Assembly (NCBI GenBank): GCA_016235665.1
Contig: JACRJI010000003.1
Location: 62,001-126,000, forward strand
Reading direction: 5' to 3'
Length of the DNA stretch: 64,000 bases
Source of the DNA: a candidate division TA06 bacterium
Lineage (GTDB): Bacteria > Edwardsbacteria > AC1 > EtOH8
How positions within the stretch are numbered: position 1 is the stretch's first letter; every line of letters starts with the position of its first letter. The position numbers and the translations under genes were made by a program. Shown one piece after another: positions 32,263 to 40,912 of this stretch. Below the pieces are notes generated by a model, which saw only the letters and a program-made list of their open reading frames with translations, was not told where the DNA came from and did not search any database.

Positions 32263-33369
32263 TTAAAAGGAATATTCAAGGGAGGCCGAGAAAAGCAGCC
32301 GGGAAAAATCATAATATGGGTCATTGGAGGAATTGATCAGATAATTCCCTCCCAGGATCAGGCTGGGGCTCTTGCTTCCGGACCCATCCAAGCCCAAGGT
32401 CAACTCTACACCCACCTCGGTGATGACGTCTTTTCTCAGGTTTTCGCTTTTGGCCCGGCTGAAGGGGCTGGAGGTGTCCGAACCCGCCTTTTGGTAGGCA
32501 TAAAGCGAGGAAAAGTCCTTGTTGTTGTAAGCCCCATAAACCACAAACTTATTGTCTCCGGGCGTTAAAACAGTCAATTGGGCCTCGGCCCGGATCCCTT
32601 GATAATCAAAATACTCGGCCACTTCGCGCAAAAGAGTATCCGGCATATAGAAGCTATCGGCGGAAACCTTGTTTTGCTGGGTTCCAAACGATACTGCCAG
32701 CCCGACATTTTGACCAAGGGATTGGGTCAACTTAAACCGGGGGCTAAAAAAGAGGATATTCTGCGGTGCCAGGGTGTCGTTACAGGAACTGTAAACCTTT
32801 CGGTTGTAGTCCACCAAACCAATTAAAGCGGTTTTGGCAGGCAAAAAGAGGCTCAGCGACCCGGCAATCCCAGTACTGTTGTAGCCATAATCCGTAAAAT
32901 AGCTAAAAGAGGTTCTTCCCACCGAGCCGTCAAGTTTTAATAACAGAGGATTGGCCAAATATATTTTAGACTCCAGGATAGTGGCCGTCGAACTATTGTC
33001 ATAGTACTTGCGGTCGGCTGAATTCAACTGGGCCTCAAATGATCCGCCCAACCCGGCATAACCGTCCTTTCCGATGTCTAAAACAAGCAGGGCATCGGCC
33101 AGGTGGTCGTTATGGCTTCTGCTTAGATAGCTTAAATAAGCGCTATAACTTCCCGAATAATCGGCGCTGACAGAAAGAGGGGATTTTCCGAAGGGCCAAT
33201 CGGCCGCCAGATCCAAAAATGCTCCCAATGTAAGTGTTCCACCACCGGATGCATCGGAAAAGGCATTGCTGTTATAGTCGGTCCATGCTCCGGCCGTGCC
33301 GGAAACCTGAGCAAAGGCAAGGGCGGTTACAAATGCCGATAATAGAGCCAAAATCATGATCTTTTTCAT
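32263..33369 (-). CDS. Hypothetical outer-membrane beta-barrel protein
   Basis: 368 aa. Signal peptide KKIMILALLSAFVTALAFAQ, mature part rich in Ser, Tyr, Gly and Asp with alternating strands (for example LSVSADYSGSYSAYLSYLS, LILGGNYLINSS), ending in Phe (ASLEYSF), as expected of an outer-membrane barrel. ATG at 33369 is chosen for the signal peptide; an upstream in-frame start at 33492 adds atypical sequence. The gene starts 1 bp after the stop of the 105-aa or shorter ORF before it and ends on parS. No family recognised. Confidence 0.8.
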   Translation of the reverse strand: MKKIMILALLSAFVTALAFAQVSGTAGAWTDYNSNAFSDASGGGTLTLGAFLDLAADWPFGKSPLSVSADYSGSYSAYLSYLSRSHNDHLADALLVLDIGKDGYAGLGGSFEAQLNSADRKYYDNSSTATILESKIYLANPLLLKLDGSVGRTSFSYFTDYGYNSTGIAGSLSLFLPAKTALIGLVDYNRKVYSSCNDTLAPQNILFFSPRFKLTQSLGQNVGLAVSFGTQQNKVSADSFYMPDTLLREVAEYFDYQGIRAEAQLTVLTPGDNKFVVYGAYNNKDFSSLYAYQKAGSDTSSPFSRAKSENLRKDVITEVGVELTLGLDGSGSKSPSLILGGNYLINSSNDPYYDFSRLLFSASLEYSF

Positions 33370-33370
33370 A

Positions 33371-33607
33371 TTATCTCCGTAGTTTAACCGGTTTTTTGAT
33401 TTCCGTCCATCGTTTTTTAAACAGCTCCAAGCCATCCCATTGTCCGGTGGCCACGCAGAGATAGAGCCGGAAAAGTCCCCGGGGGATGGCAACTATTTCC
33501 AACTGAACACCGCAATCGCCGGCCAGATCATTTAGGGGGATGGATAAGTCAGTCCAACGGTGGCTATATGTCTTGAGTTCTAATTCGTAGGATGGCAGCG
33601 TTGTCAT
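33371..33607 (-). CDS. Small hypothetical protein upstream of the barrel gene
   Basis: 78 aa from ATG 33607 (an ATG at 33688 would give 105 aa but the extra residues look unstructured and basic). Sequence has SYELELKTYSHRWTDLSIPL and LFRLYLCVATGQWDGLELF; no family recognised and no signal peptide. It stops 1 bp before the start of the barrel gene, indicating an operon. The Shine-Dalgarno is weak, so confidence is moderate. Confidence 0.5.
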   Translation of the reverse strand: MTTLPSYELELKTYSHRWTDLSIPLNDLAGDCGVQLEIVAIPRGLFRLYLCVATGQWDGLELFKKRWTEIKKPVKLRR

Positions 33608-33648
33608 TGTTTGACTTATTTTTCTCTTTAAAATGTTTATTGCTGTAA

Positions 33649-33683
33649 AAACCGCAGGTTTAATACTATTAAACCTGCGGTTT
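33649..33683 (-). terminator. Terminator of the low-complexity protein gene
   Basis: 17-bp stem (AAACCGCAGGTTTAATA and complement) with a 1-base centre, between the 33707 gene and the 33371 gene; T-rich on both strands. Confidence 0.75.
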
Positions 33684-33706
33684 GGCAAAGGTTTCAGGCG
33701 CTTATT

Positions 33707-34150
33707 TTAGTTGTTTCCGTTGCCTGTTCCCGAGCCAGATCCCTGTCCCTGCTTATTGCCAGACCCGCCGCCCTGGGGAACCATGTTCCCGTTGCATTCG
33801 CCGTACTGTTTTTTGGCCTTGGTCCGGGTCCTGGTCTTTTTCTGTTCCTTCTTTTGCAGCTTGTTTTGGTCTCCCACTCCGTTTCCGTCCTCGTCCTTAT
33901 ACTGGGCCTTGGTTTGGGTCTTGGTCTGTTCTTTGTTCTGCAGTTGTTTCTTTTCTCCCTGGCCGGAATCCGCCGGAGTTCCGTTTTGGATTTTTTCCCG
34001 GTTCTGAATCCGCAGCTGCTGTTCCGCCCCATCAGTCTGTGTTTTGATCTGATTCTTTACCGTCAAAGAATCGGTCTTTTGGGCGATGGCCATTGGGGTT
34101 AGCAAAGCGGCTATTACCAGGACCAGAGAAAGTTTAATAATAGTTTTCAT
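33707..34150 (-). CDS. Secreted low-complexity Lys/Gln/Gly-rich protein
   Basis: 147 aa. Signal peptide KTIIKLSLVLVIAALLTPMAIAQ. The mature part is almost entirely repetitive and charged: Lys/Gln/Thr-rich central part, one acidic loop YKDEDGNGVGDQNK that looks like an EF-hand or thrombospondin type 3 calcium loop, and a Gly/Ser/Asn-rich C-terminus ending GTGNGNN. No catalytic domain. An ATG with a GGAGG-containing leader supports translation. Possibly an extracellular matrix or surface protein; function unknown. Confidence 0.75.
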   Translation of the reverse strand: MKTIIKLSLVLVIAALLTPMAIAQKTDSLTVKNQIKTQTDGAEQQLRIQNREKIQNGTPADSGQGEKKQLQNKEQTKTQTKAQYKDEDGNGVGDQNKLQKKEQKKTRTRTKAKKQYGECNGNMVPQGGGSGNKQGQGSGSGTGNGNN

Positions 34151-34268
34151 TTTTCCTCCTATTGTTTTTTTTAATTTCCAAATTATTCTTGGTTATATAC
34201 ATTAGATACAATAGTGCCTGCTTTGGTTCCCGGGCGCAGATAATTATTGCATAATCCCAAACCCAGCC

Positions 34269-34297
34269 TTGCTTTAAAGATCGGAATATGGTATCAT
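34269..34297 (+). promoter_or_regulatory. Putative promoter of mnmG, short leader
   Basis: TTGCTT (34269-34274), 17-nt spacer, TATCAT (34292-34297); ATG at 34310, 12 nt after the -10 box, with no Shine-Dalgarno. The gap 34151-34309 contains nothing else recognised. Confidence 0.5.
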
Positions 34298-34309
34298 ATT
34301 ATTTCAAAT

Positions 34310-36262
34310 ATGTCAAACAAATACGATGTAATAATTATTGGCGGCGGGCACGCCGGGATCGAAGCCGCCCTGTCTTGCGCCAAAATGGGTATGAACACGG
34401 CGTTGTTCACCATGTCGCTGGACAGGATCGGCTGGATGTCCTGCAATCCCTCAATTGGCGGGCTGGCAAAAAGCCAGTTAGTAAAAGAGATAGACGCACT
34501 GGGTGGTGAGATGGGGCTGTTGGCTGACGCCGCGGGCATCCAGTTTCGGATGCTCAACCTGAGCAAAGGGCCGGCGGTGTGGTCCCTAAGGGCTCAGTGC
34601 GATCGGCAGATCTATTCCACCGAAGCCAAAAAGGCTTTGGAACGCCAGAAGAGTTTAGAGATCAAGCAAGGCACGGCCATCAATTTGCTGATGGACAAGG
34701 ATGACTCCGGCAAGATTATCCGGGGGATAGTGGCCGATGGCGGCCGGGAGTTCTTGTGCCGGGCTGTGATAATTGCCACCGGAACCTTTTTGAACGGGCT
34801 CATTCACATAGGTCCCAAAGCCTTTCCCGCCGGCAGGGCCGGGGAACCGGCGGCCACCGAATTATCCAAGTCGCTTGCAGACAACGGTTTAAGTCTTGGC
34901 AGATTAAAAACAGGCACTCCTGCCAGGGTAAATGCCCGGTCGGTTGATTTTTCCAAGATGGCCTTGCATCCTGGCGACGATGATCCCCAGCGCTTTTCCA
35001 ACCGGACAGAAGTATACGAAACCATCAGTTCCCGCACCGGGCAAAAGAAACGGATCTGGCCGAAACTGGAGCAGGTGCCGTGCCATCTGACCAGCACCAA
35101 CGAAGCCACGCACAAAATAATTTTGGAGAACATCGGGAGTTCGCCGCTGTACTCGGGAAAGATAAAAGGCATCGGCCCCAGATATTGCCCGTCAATAGAA
35201 GACAAGGTGGTGCGTTTCTCCGGGCGCAGCCATCATCAGGTGTTCATTGAACCGGAGGGGCTAAACACCGATGAATTGTATTTGAACGGCATTTCATCCT
35301 CTTTGCCAGAAGAGGTTCAGGAACAATTCATCCACAGCATCGCCGGGCTGGAGGGGGCCCGGATCATGCGGTTCGGCTATGCCATAGAATACGATTATGT
35401 TTTTCCCACCCAGCTTTTTCCCACCCTGGAGACCAAGAAGATCCAAGGGCTTTACCTGGCCGGACAGATCAACGGTACCTCGGGCTATGAAGAGGCCGCC
35501 GCCCAGGGGCTTTTGGCCGGGATCAACGCGGTCCAGAAAATCAAAGGCCTTGAGCCGGTGATCCTGGGCCGGGACCAGGCCTACATAGGCGTGCTGATAG
35601 ACGATCTGGTGACCAAAGGCACGGAAGAGCCTTACCGGATGTTCACCTCGCGGGCCGAGCACCGGCTGCTGCTGCGCCAGGACAATGCTCCGGAACGGCT
35701 GCTGCCGCTGGGGCATCAGATAGGGCTGGTGGACGATGATGTCTGGGGCCGCTTCCAAGGCAGGCAGGATAAGATAAACAAAGAACTGGAACGGCTGAGC
35801 CTAGAGACAGTATATCCGGAACAGGCCAACGATATCCTGCAAACCCTAGATACTGCGCCATTGTCCGAGGCTTGCCGGCTTGACGACCTGCTTAAGCGTC
35901 CGGAAATATTCTATATGTCGCTGTTGCCTTTGGACCAGCACCGTCCCGAACTTGACCGGGATATAACAGAGCGGGTGGAGATAGAAATAAAATATCAAGG
36001 CTACATCAAAAGGCAGCGGGAGACCGCAGACAGGACGGCGGAGCTGGAGCACCAGGCGGTTCCGGCCGATTTGGATTATTCCGCCGTGTATGGACTTTCG
36101 GGAGAGGCCCGGCAAAAGTTAGCGGCCATCCGGCCGCTGTCTATCGGGCAAGCCACCCGCATCTCCGGGATCACGCCTTCGGACATCGGGGTACTGCTGG
36201 TGCATTTGAAGAAAGCCGGATTCGAACAGGGGCGCAACAATGGCCGGGCGCTAAAAACATAA
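34310..36262 (+). CDS. mnmG: tRNA uridine-5-carboxymethylaminomethyl modification enzyme MnmG (GidA)
   Basis: 650 aa; FAD-dependent partner of MnmE that modifies U34 of tRNAs. N-terminal FAD motif [21 protein letters not shown], then [22 protein letters not shown], the [11 protein letters not shown] motif and [22 protein letters not shown], all MnmG hallmarks. The C-terminal helical region has YIKRQRE. ATG at 34310 gives the usual [13 protein letters not shown]; an upstream start at 34247 adds atypical residues. mnmE is not in the window. Confidence 0.98.
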   Translation: MSNKYDVIIIGGGHAGIEAALSCAKMGMNTALFTMSLDRIGWMSCNPSIGGLAKSQLVKEIDALGGEMGLLADAAGIQFRMLNLSKGPAVWSLRAQCDRQIYSTEAKKALERQKSLEIKQGTAINLLMDKDDSGKIIRGIVADGGREFLCRAVIIATGTFLNGLIHIGPKAFPAGRAGEPAATELSKSLADNGLSLGRLKTGTPARVNARSVDFSKMALHPGDDDPQRFSNRTEVYETISSRTGQKKRIWPKLEQVPCHLTSTNEATHKIILENIGSSPLYSGKIKGIGPRYCPSIEDKVVRFSGRSHHQVFIEPEGLNTDELYLNGISSSLPEEVQEQFIHSIAGLEGARIMRFGYAIEYDYVFPTQLFPTLETKKIQGLYLAGQINGTSGYEEAAAQGLLAGINAVQKIKGLEPVILGRDQAYIGVLIDDLVTKGTEEPYRMFTSRAEHRLLLRQDNAPERLLPLGHQIGLVDDDVWGRFQGRQDKINKELERLSLETVYPEQANDILQTLDTAPLSEACRLDDLLKRPEIFYMSLLPLDQHRPELDRDITERVEIEIKYQGYIKRQRETADRTAELEHQAVPADLDYSAVYGLSGEARQKLAAIRPLSIGQATRISGITPSDIGVLLVHLKKAGFEQGRNNGRALKT

Positions 36263-36272
36263 AATATTTTGC

Positions 36273-36301
36273 TTGATATTTGAGGCTAATTTTTGTATAT
36301 T
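36273..36301 (+). promoter_or_regulatory. Promoter of the OmpA/FecR gene
   Basis: TTGATA (36273-36278), 17-nt spacer, TATATT (36296-36301). The leader before the ATG at 36398 is about 90 nt and has AAGGAG near 36383. Confidence 0.65.
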
Positions 36302-36397
36302 ATAGTTGTCAATGCAGGCAACCGGTTACAAATTATCATGCTCAGGAAAGCCTGAGAAAAAACTTTTGACGCAAAAATATTCTAAGGAGTTCTTCTC

Positions 36398-38374
36398 ATG
36401 CGGAAGATCACGCTGTTGTCAATCCTAACCCTGCTGCCTTCGCTGCTCTTTGCCCAGGCTGTCAGGTTTGAGTTCTCCAACATCCGGTTCAAATCGGGCT
36501 CGGCGGTGATTGAGACCGCCACCCTGCCGGCTCTTGATACGCTAAGCCAGTTCCTGACGCGTTCCGGCGCCCGGGTGGAAGTGGCCGGCCATACCGATAA
36601 CGTGGGCGATAAAAGGAAAAACCAGAAACTATCCCTGCAGCGGGCCCAGTCGGTCTGCAATTATTTGATCACCAAACACCGGATAGCGCCGTCCCAATTG
36701 ACAGCCAAGGGTTACGGCGACCTGATCCCCCTGGTGCCGAACCTGACCGATGAATACCGGGCCAGGAACCGCCGGGTGGAAATAACAGTTAATTCCAAGA
36801 TCCGGGAAGCCCGGCTTTCATATCTCCAGGGCAACGTGTTTACCCGCAAGCAGGGCATCAGCAAATTCCAGCCGGCCAACCTGAACCAGGTGCTGACCAT
36901 ATTGGACGAGGTGGTCACCGATTCCACTGGCCGGGCCGAGATAACATTTGACAACGGTTCCAAGATAAAGGTAAATCCCAGCTCGGACCTGGTGATAGAA
37001 GAACAGTCCTGGGAAACGGGAAATAAAAAGGCCCAGGTTGGCCTGAACCTGATCATCGGGAAAGCCTACGCCAAGATCAACAAACTGGGGGACAAAAAGG
37101 AAAGTTTTACCCTGGCAACGCCAACCGCAGTGGCCGGGATCCGGGGAACCGAGTTTGTAGTGGAGTCAAAACCGGATCGGTCTGCCCTGTTATCCGTCTG
37201 GGAGGACAACGTTATGTGGCGGGGACAAATCGCCAATTCAATGGACAAGTCCCTGCGAGCAGCCCAGGGAAGCCGCTGCCTGCCCGGCCAGCATCCGGAG
37301 CCGGCGGTGGATCTGCCCAAGCCGCCCATGCCCAAAACACCGGCGGCCAACGATACGTTTTTCTACAACCCCGACAAACCGAAGAGCATTAAGTTTACCT
37401 GGAGCCGGAGCGAGGGAACGAAGGCGCATCTTATAATCGCCCGCGATTTTGAAATGAGAGAGGTGGTGGCCGACATCATCACCGAAAAAGAATCTTTCAG
37501 CCTTAAGCCGGGAAAGACAGATGATATTTTTTACTGGATGCTGACAGCTATAGATGAAATCGGGCTGGAGGGACAACCCTGGCCCACCCGCACCCTAAGA
37601 CTGGTTCGTAAAATTGAAGGACCCAGGCTGCGGATAGGACGCCCTAAGATGGGGGAGAAAGCAAACCAGCTGAAAATGCTGGTGGACGGATCCACCGACC
37701 TTAAAACAGAACTGACCATCAACGGCAAGCCGGCCCTGGTGTCGGCCGCAGGTGATTTCAGCGAGATGATCCTGCTGAAGGCCGGTGAAAATGTGATTAC
37801 CGTGGCAGCCACCGACCAGGCCGGAAATGAAAGCACCACCAGCCTCAAAATATTCTGTGCTCCCACGGCCGTGGTTGATGCCTCGCTCAATATTGGGGCC
37901 ATCAAACTTATGGGGGGCCTGGCGGATGCGGCCTCTCTTGGATTGTCGGGTACGGTCCGGCTGATCTACAACCTTAACCAGTACTGGGGGCTGGGAGTGG
38001 CCGGCGGTTATGGGCAGTCAGGAGTTGAGGCCGCTGATTGGGAACCGCGCTCTGCCGATTACACCACCACAGCAGTTCCGGCAGCGGCCCTGGGCCGTTT
38101 CACGATCCTGCCTGAGTCCAAGATCTCTCTGTTCGCCACAGTAGAGGCCGGTGCGGTGTTCTGGCAAAACAAGTTGTCGGGCGTGACTCAAACCAGCGGA
38201 ACTGCGTTATTTGGAGCCCTGGGATCTGGGGTAAAGTTTGCCGTCAGCGAAAGGGTAAGCATTTTGGCCGACTTGACAGCAGGGTATATGATGGCTGACA
38301 CAGTCAATGCCGGCTCGATTGACAAGAACAATCTCATCCTCCGGGGCGGGGCGGGAGTGATGTTCGGGTTTTAA
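36398..38374 (+). CDS. OmpA-like / FecR domain / beta-barrel protein with rearranged architecture
   Basis: 658 aa. Signal peptide RKITLLSILTLLPSLLFAQ. Residues 25-130: OmpA-like peptidoglycan-binding domain with FKSGSAVIETATLPAL, VEVAGHTDNVGDK and RARNRRVEI (the diaminopimelate-binding Asp and Arg). Residues 150-260: FecR domain (ATPTAVAGIRGTEFVVE). Residues 300-480: Ig/Fn3-like region. C-terminal 150 residues: barrel-like strands ending in Phe (VMFGF). OmpA domains usually sit at the C-terminus after a barrel; here the order is reversed and a FecR domain intervenes. Function unknown; an envelope anchor or sensor is inferred. Confidence 0.85.
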   Translation: MRKITLLSILTLLPSLLFAQAVRFEFSNIRFKSGSAVIETATLPALDTLSQFLTRSGARVEVAGHTDNVGDKRKNQKLSLQRAQSVCNYLITKHRIAPSQLTAKGYGDLIPLVPNLTDEYRARNRRVEITVNSKIREARLSYLQGNVFTRKQGISKFQPANLNQVLTILDEVVTDSTGRAEITFDNGSKIKVNPSSDLVIEEQSWETGNKKAQVGLNLIIGKAYAKINKLGDKKESFTLATPTAVAGIRGTEFVVESKPDRSALLSVWEDNVMWRGQIANSMDKSLRAAQGSRCLPGQHPEPAVDLPKPPMPKTPAANDTFFYNPDKPKSIKFTWSRSEGTKAHLIIARDFEMREVVADIITEKESFSLKPGKTDDIFYWMLTAIDEIGLEGQPWPTRTLRLVRKIEGPRLRIGRPKMGEKANQLKMLVDGSTDLKTELTINGKPALVSAAGDFSEMILLKAGENVITVAATDQAGNESTTSLKIFCAPTAVVDASLNIGAIKLMGGLADAASLGLSGTVRLIYNLNQYWGLGVAGGYGQSGVEAADWEPRSADYTTTAVPAAALGRFTILPESKISLFATVEAGAVFWQNKLSGVTQTSGTALFGALGSGVKFAVSERVSILADLTAGYMMADTVNAGSIDKNNLILRGGAGVMFGF

Positions 38375-38447
38375 CAAGAAGGCGCCGGATAGGGAAACAT
38401 TGAAAAAGTGGAAACACAACTGTACGCTTTTAAATAGTTTGATCCTA

Positions 38448-38487
38448 AAAGAGAAGAGGCCGTTTTTTAAGACGGCCTCTTCTCTTT
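38448..38487. terminator. Bidirectional terminator
   Basis: 16-bp perfect stem (AAAGAGAAGAGGCCGT and complement) with an 8-nt loop; T-rich on both strands; between the OmpA/FecR gene and the TonB-dependent receptor gene. Confidence 0.9.
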
Positions 38488-38522
38488 GTTCTGAAAGGAT
38501 TTTATCTGGACAAAAGAAAAAA

Positions 38523-40892
38523 CTAAAATTCAACTATTATCCCGGCGGTAATATTAAGGCCGTACTGATAGATGGGCTTTCGCTTTCCGTCCGGTGTGTA
38601 CTGGTATTCCCAGATGTTTGGGTAGTTTGTAAGGTTGTCGATCTCAAAATATGAGACCAAGCCTACCCGGTCCCAGAACCAGCGGCGCTGAGCGTGGAAA
38701 TCCACCCGGTTGTAAGGGTCGGACCGCTTGGAGTTTAACGTAGTCTGCTCGTCGATCTGCCACAGCCGAAGCTCAGGATGCATGACCATCGGTGTATAGG
38801 GCCGTCCGCCCAGATAGCGCCAGCGAACGGAATATTCGGTCTCATCTCCCGGGAAAAGCGGTATGACGGAGAGTGGCAGGAACCACCACTTGTACCGCAG
38901 GTCCACATACCACAGTTTATCATCAAAATTATTGCGGTATCCGGCGATGGCTGTGACGATGTTGCGGTAATCATAATCCCAGTCGTAATAAGTGTTGGTA
39001 AAACGGGGGTCTTTCATTTGCGAGGTGGAGTAGGAGCAGCTCAGTGTCCCCCAAAAATTTTCTTTTACCTTCTTCTGCAGGAATAGTTCCACTCCCTGGG
39101 CATAGCCCTGTCCCTGATTGACGTAGACATTGGAACGGTCGGAGGGATCGGTAGTGGTCAAAACCTTTTGGATGGGAACCTTGCGGAATGTCTTGTAATA
39201 AGCCTCAATGGTCCCCTTGATGTCCTCGGCAAAAATATGCTCCAGCCCGGCCACAAACTGATCGTTGTATTTGCTCTCCAGCCGGCGGTTGGCGGTATCA
39301 ATTCCTAGCTGATACCAGTCAGGCGGCTGGAAACAGCGTCCGTAGGAAAAGTTAAACGCGGTATTTTCAAAAAGCTGGAAACTGGTACCAACCCGGGGTG
39401 AAATGTCCATCTGGGCGGTATAGTCCACATAATCAAAGCGCAATCCGCTGCGCAAAGTGAAAAAGGAAACCGGCGTCCAGTTGTGTTGTATGTATCCGGC
39501 ATAACGCCAGGGCCAGGGGTATTTGTTTATTTTGAGGTCATAGGTGTAGTCTGTGGTGCCGATGACGGAGTCCGTGCCGGGATAATAGATGGGCAAGGTA
39601 TCCGGTTTTAACCAGATGTCATTGTTGACCTGGGTATTCCTGATGACAAAGCCCAATCCGATCTCGTTTTTTTTATCAGATGAAAGATAAAATCCCATAT
39701 CCATCTTAAAAGAGGTTTCGCCCTCATTGGCAAAAGCCCGGTAAGTTTCAGCCCCGCTGGTGTCGGCCTCATTCTGGGTCCAGTTATTGAAGTTGCGGGA
39801 TATTGTGTGTATGGTATATCCCTGAGGGTATACCGTGTGAAGGTTGACTCCCAAAGTGTATTGCCAGGAATCATAGTCTACCGAATGCTGGTAATCTTCC
39901 GTTAGAGCGTTTTCCAGATCCAGCCGGTAATCGTCTTTACCGTAAAGAGCCAGCACGGTCAGCTTATGCCGGTAATCGATATCATAAGCATATTTGCCCT
40001 GAAGGTTGGAATAATGGGGGATGCCGGTGATGCCGAAACGTGACCGGATGAAGGAAGGATAACTTTTATGATAGGAAAGCAAAAAAGTGGAAACGGGATT
40101 TAGCGGACCCTCCCAGGTCAGGCCCAGCCCGGAGATCCCGCCATCTGCTTTGATCCGCCGTTTTTCGCTCAGTCCGTCCCGGAGTTTGATATCCATTACC
40201 GAAGATACCTTATTGCCGTATTTGGCAGGAAAGGCCCCGGTAAAAAAATCCATCTGACGGATGAAATCGGTGTTGATGATGCCCACCGCACCCCCGGAAG
40301 CTCCCTGCTTGGAAAAATGGTTGGGGTTGGATATCTCGATATTGTCCACTAGAAAAAGATTTTCCCCGGCGTTCCCCCCCCGGACAATGATCTCGTTGTT
40401 CTGGTCGGCCACCGAGGCCACCGAAGGCAGGGCCTGAACAGCCCTCTGGACATCAAAATATCCGCCTGGCTGGGCTGCGATCTCCTCAAAATCCATCCGG
40501 TGGGAAGAGGAGACGGCATCTTTGGTCTTTTCAAAAAAAGTGGACTTGACCACCATTCCGGACATACTTAAGGGCTTCACCCCCAGGTCTATCTCCATCG
40601 TGGTGGACATGGCTGAGCGCACCAGCACCCGGTTCTTTAATATGACCTTATAGCCCATCCGACTAAATCGCAGATTGTAATATCCCGGGGGAATATCCGG
40701 CACTATAAAACTACCGCCACTATCACTGATGGCCCCGAATGGAGTGTTGACCACAGTAACAGTAACTCCCATTATCGGCTCGTGGTTGGTTTGGTCGTAA
40801 ATCTTTCCCTTAATGGAGCCGGGCAGGGCCAGGGCCGGGAGGCTTGATAGCAGCATCGCCAGGGCCAATCCAAAGGTCCGGGTGCTTTTCAT
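38523..40892 (-). CDS. TonB-dependent outer-membrane receptor with carboxypeptidase-regulatory-like domain
   Basis: 789 aa. Signal peptide (FGLALAMLLSSLPALA), a CarboxypepD_reg-like domain from about residue 25 (GSIKGKIYDQTNHEPIMGVT), a plug domain (VQRAVQALPSVASVADQNN, IVRGGNAGENLFLVDNIEI, FPAKYGNKVSSVMDIKLRDG) and a 22-strand-type barrel ending in Phe (GIIVEF). It imports a ligand across the outer membrane using TonB energy. No TonB/ExbBD gene is nearby. It is the last gene of the minus-strand surface locus; 20 bp separates it from the first Kelch lipoprotein. Confidence 0.93.
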   Translation of the reverse strand: MKSTRTFGLALAMLLSSLPALALPGSIKGKIYDQTNHEPIMGVTVTVVNTPFGAISDSGGSFIVPDIPPGYYNLRFSRMGYKVILKNRVLVRSAMSTTMEIDLGVKPLSMSGMVVKSTFFEKTKDAVSSSHRMDFEEIAAQPGGYFDVQRAVQALPSVASVADQNNEIIVRGGNAGENLFLVDNIEISNPNHFSKQGASGGAVGIINTDFIRQMDFFTGAFPAKYGNKVSSVMDIKLRDGLSEKRRIKADGGISGLGLTWEGPLNPVSTFLLSYHKSYPSFIRSRFGITGIPHYSNLQGKYAYDIDYRHKLTVLALYGKDDYRLDLENALTEDYQHSVDYDSWQYTLGVNLHTVYPQGYTIHTISRNFNNWTQNEADTSGAETYRAFANEGETSFKMDMGFYLSSDKKNEIGLGFVIRNTQVNNDIWLKPDTLPIYYPGTDSVIGTTDYTYDLKINKYPWPWRYAGYIQHNWTPVSFFTLRSGLRFDYVDYTAQMDISPRVGTSFQLFENTAFNFSYGRCFQPPDWYQLGIDTANRRLESKYNDQFVAGLEHIFAEDIKGTIEAYYKTFRKVPIQKVLTTTDPSDRSNVYVNQGQGYAQGVELFLQKKVKENFWGTLSCSYSTSQMKDPRFTNTYYDWDYDYRNIVTAIAGYRNNFDDKLWYVDLRYKWWFLPLSVIPLFPGDETEYSVRWRYLGGRPYTPMVMHPELRLWQIDEQTTLNSKRSDPYNRVDFHAQRRWFWDRVGLVSYFEIDNLTNYPNIWEYQYTPDGKRKPIYQYGLNITAGIIVEF

Positions 40893-40912
40893 GTTGTTCT
40901 CCAGTTGTTACA

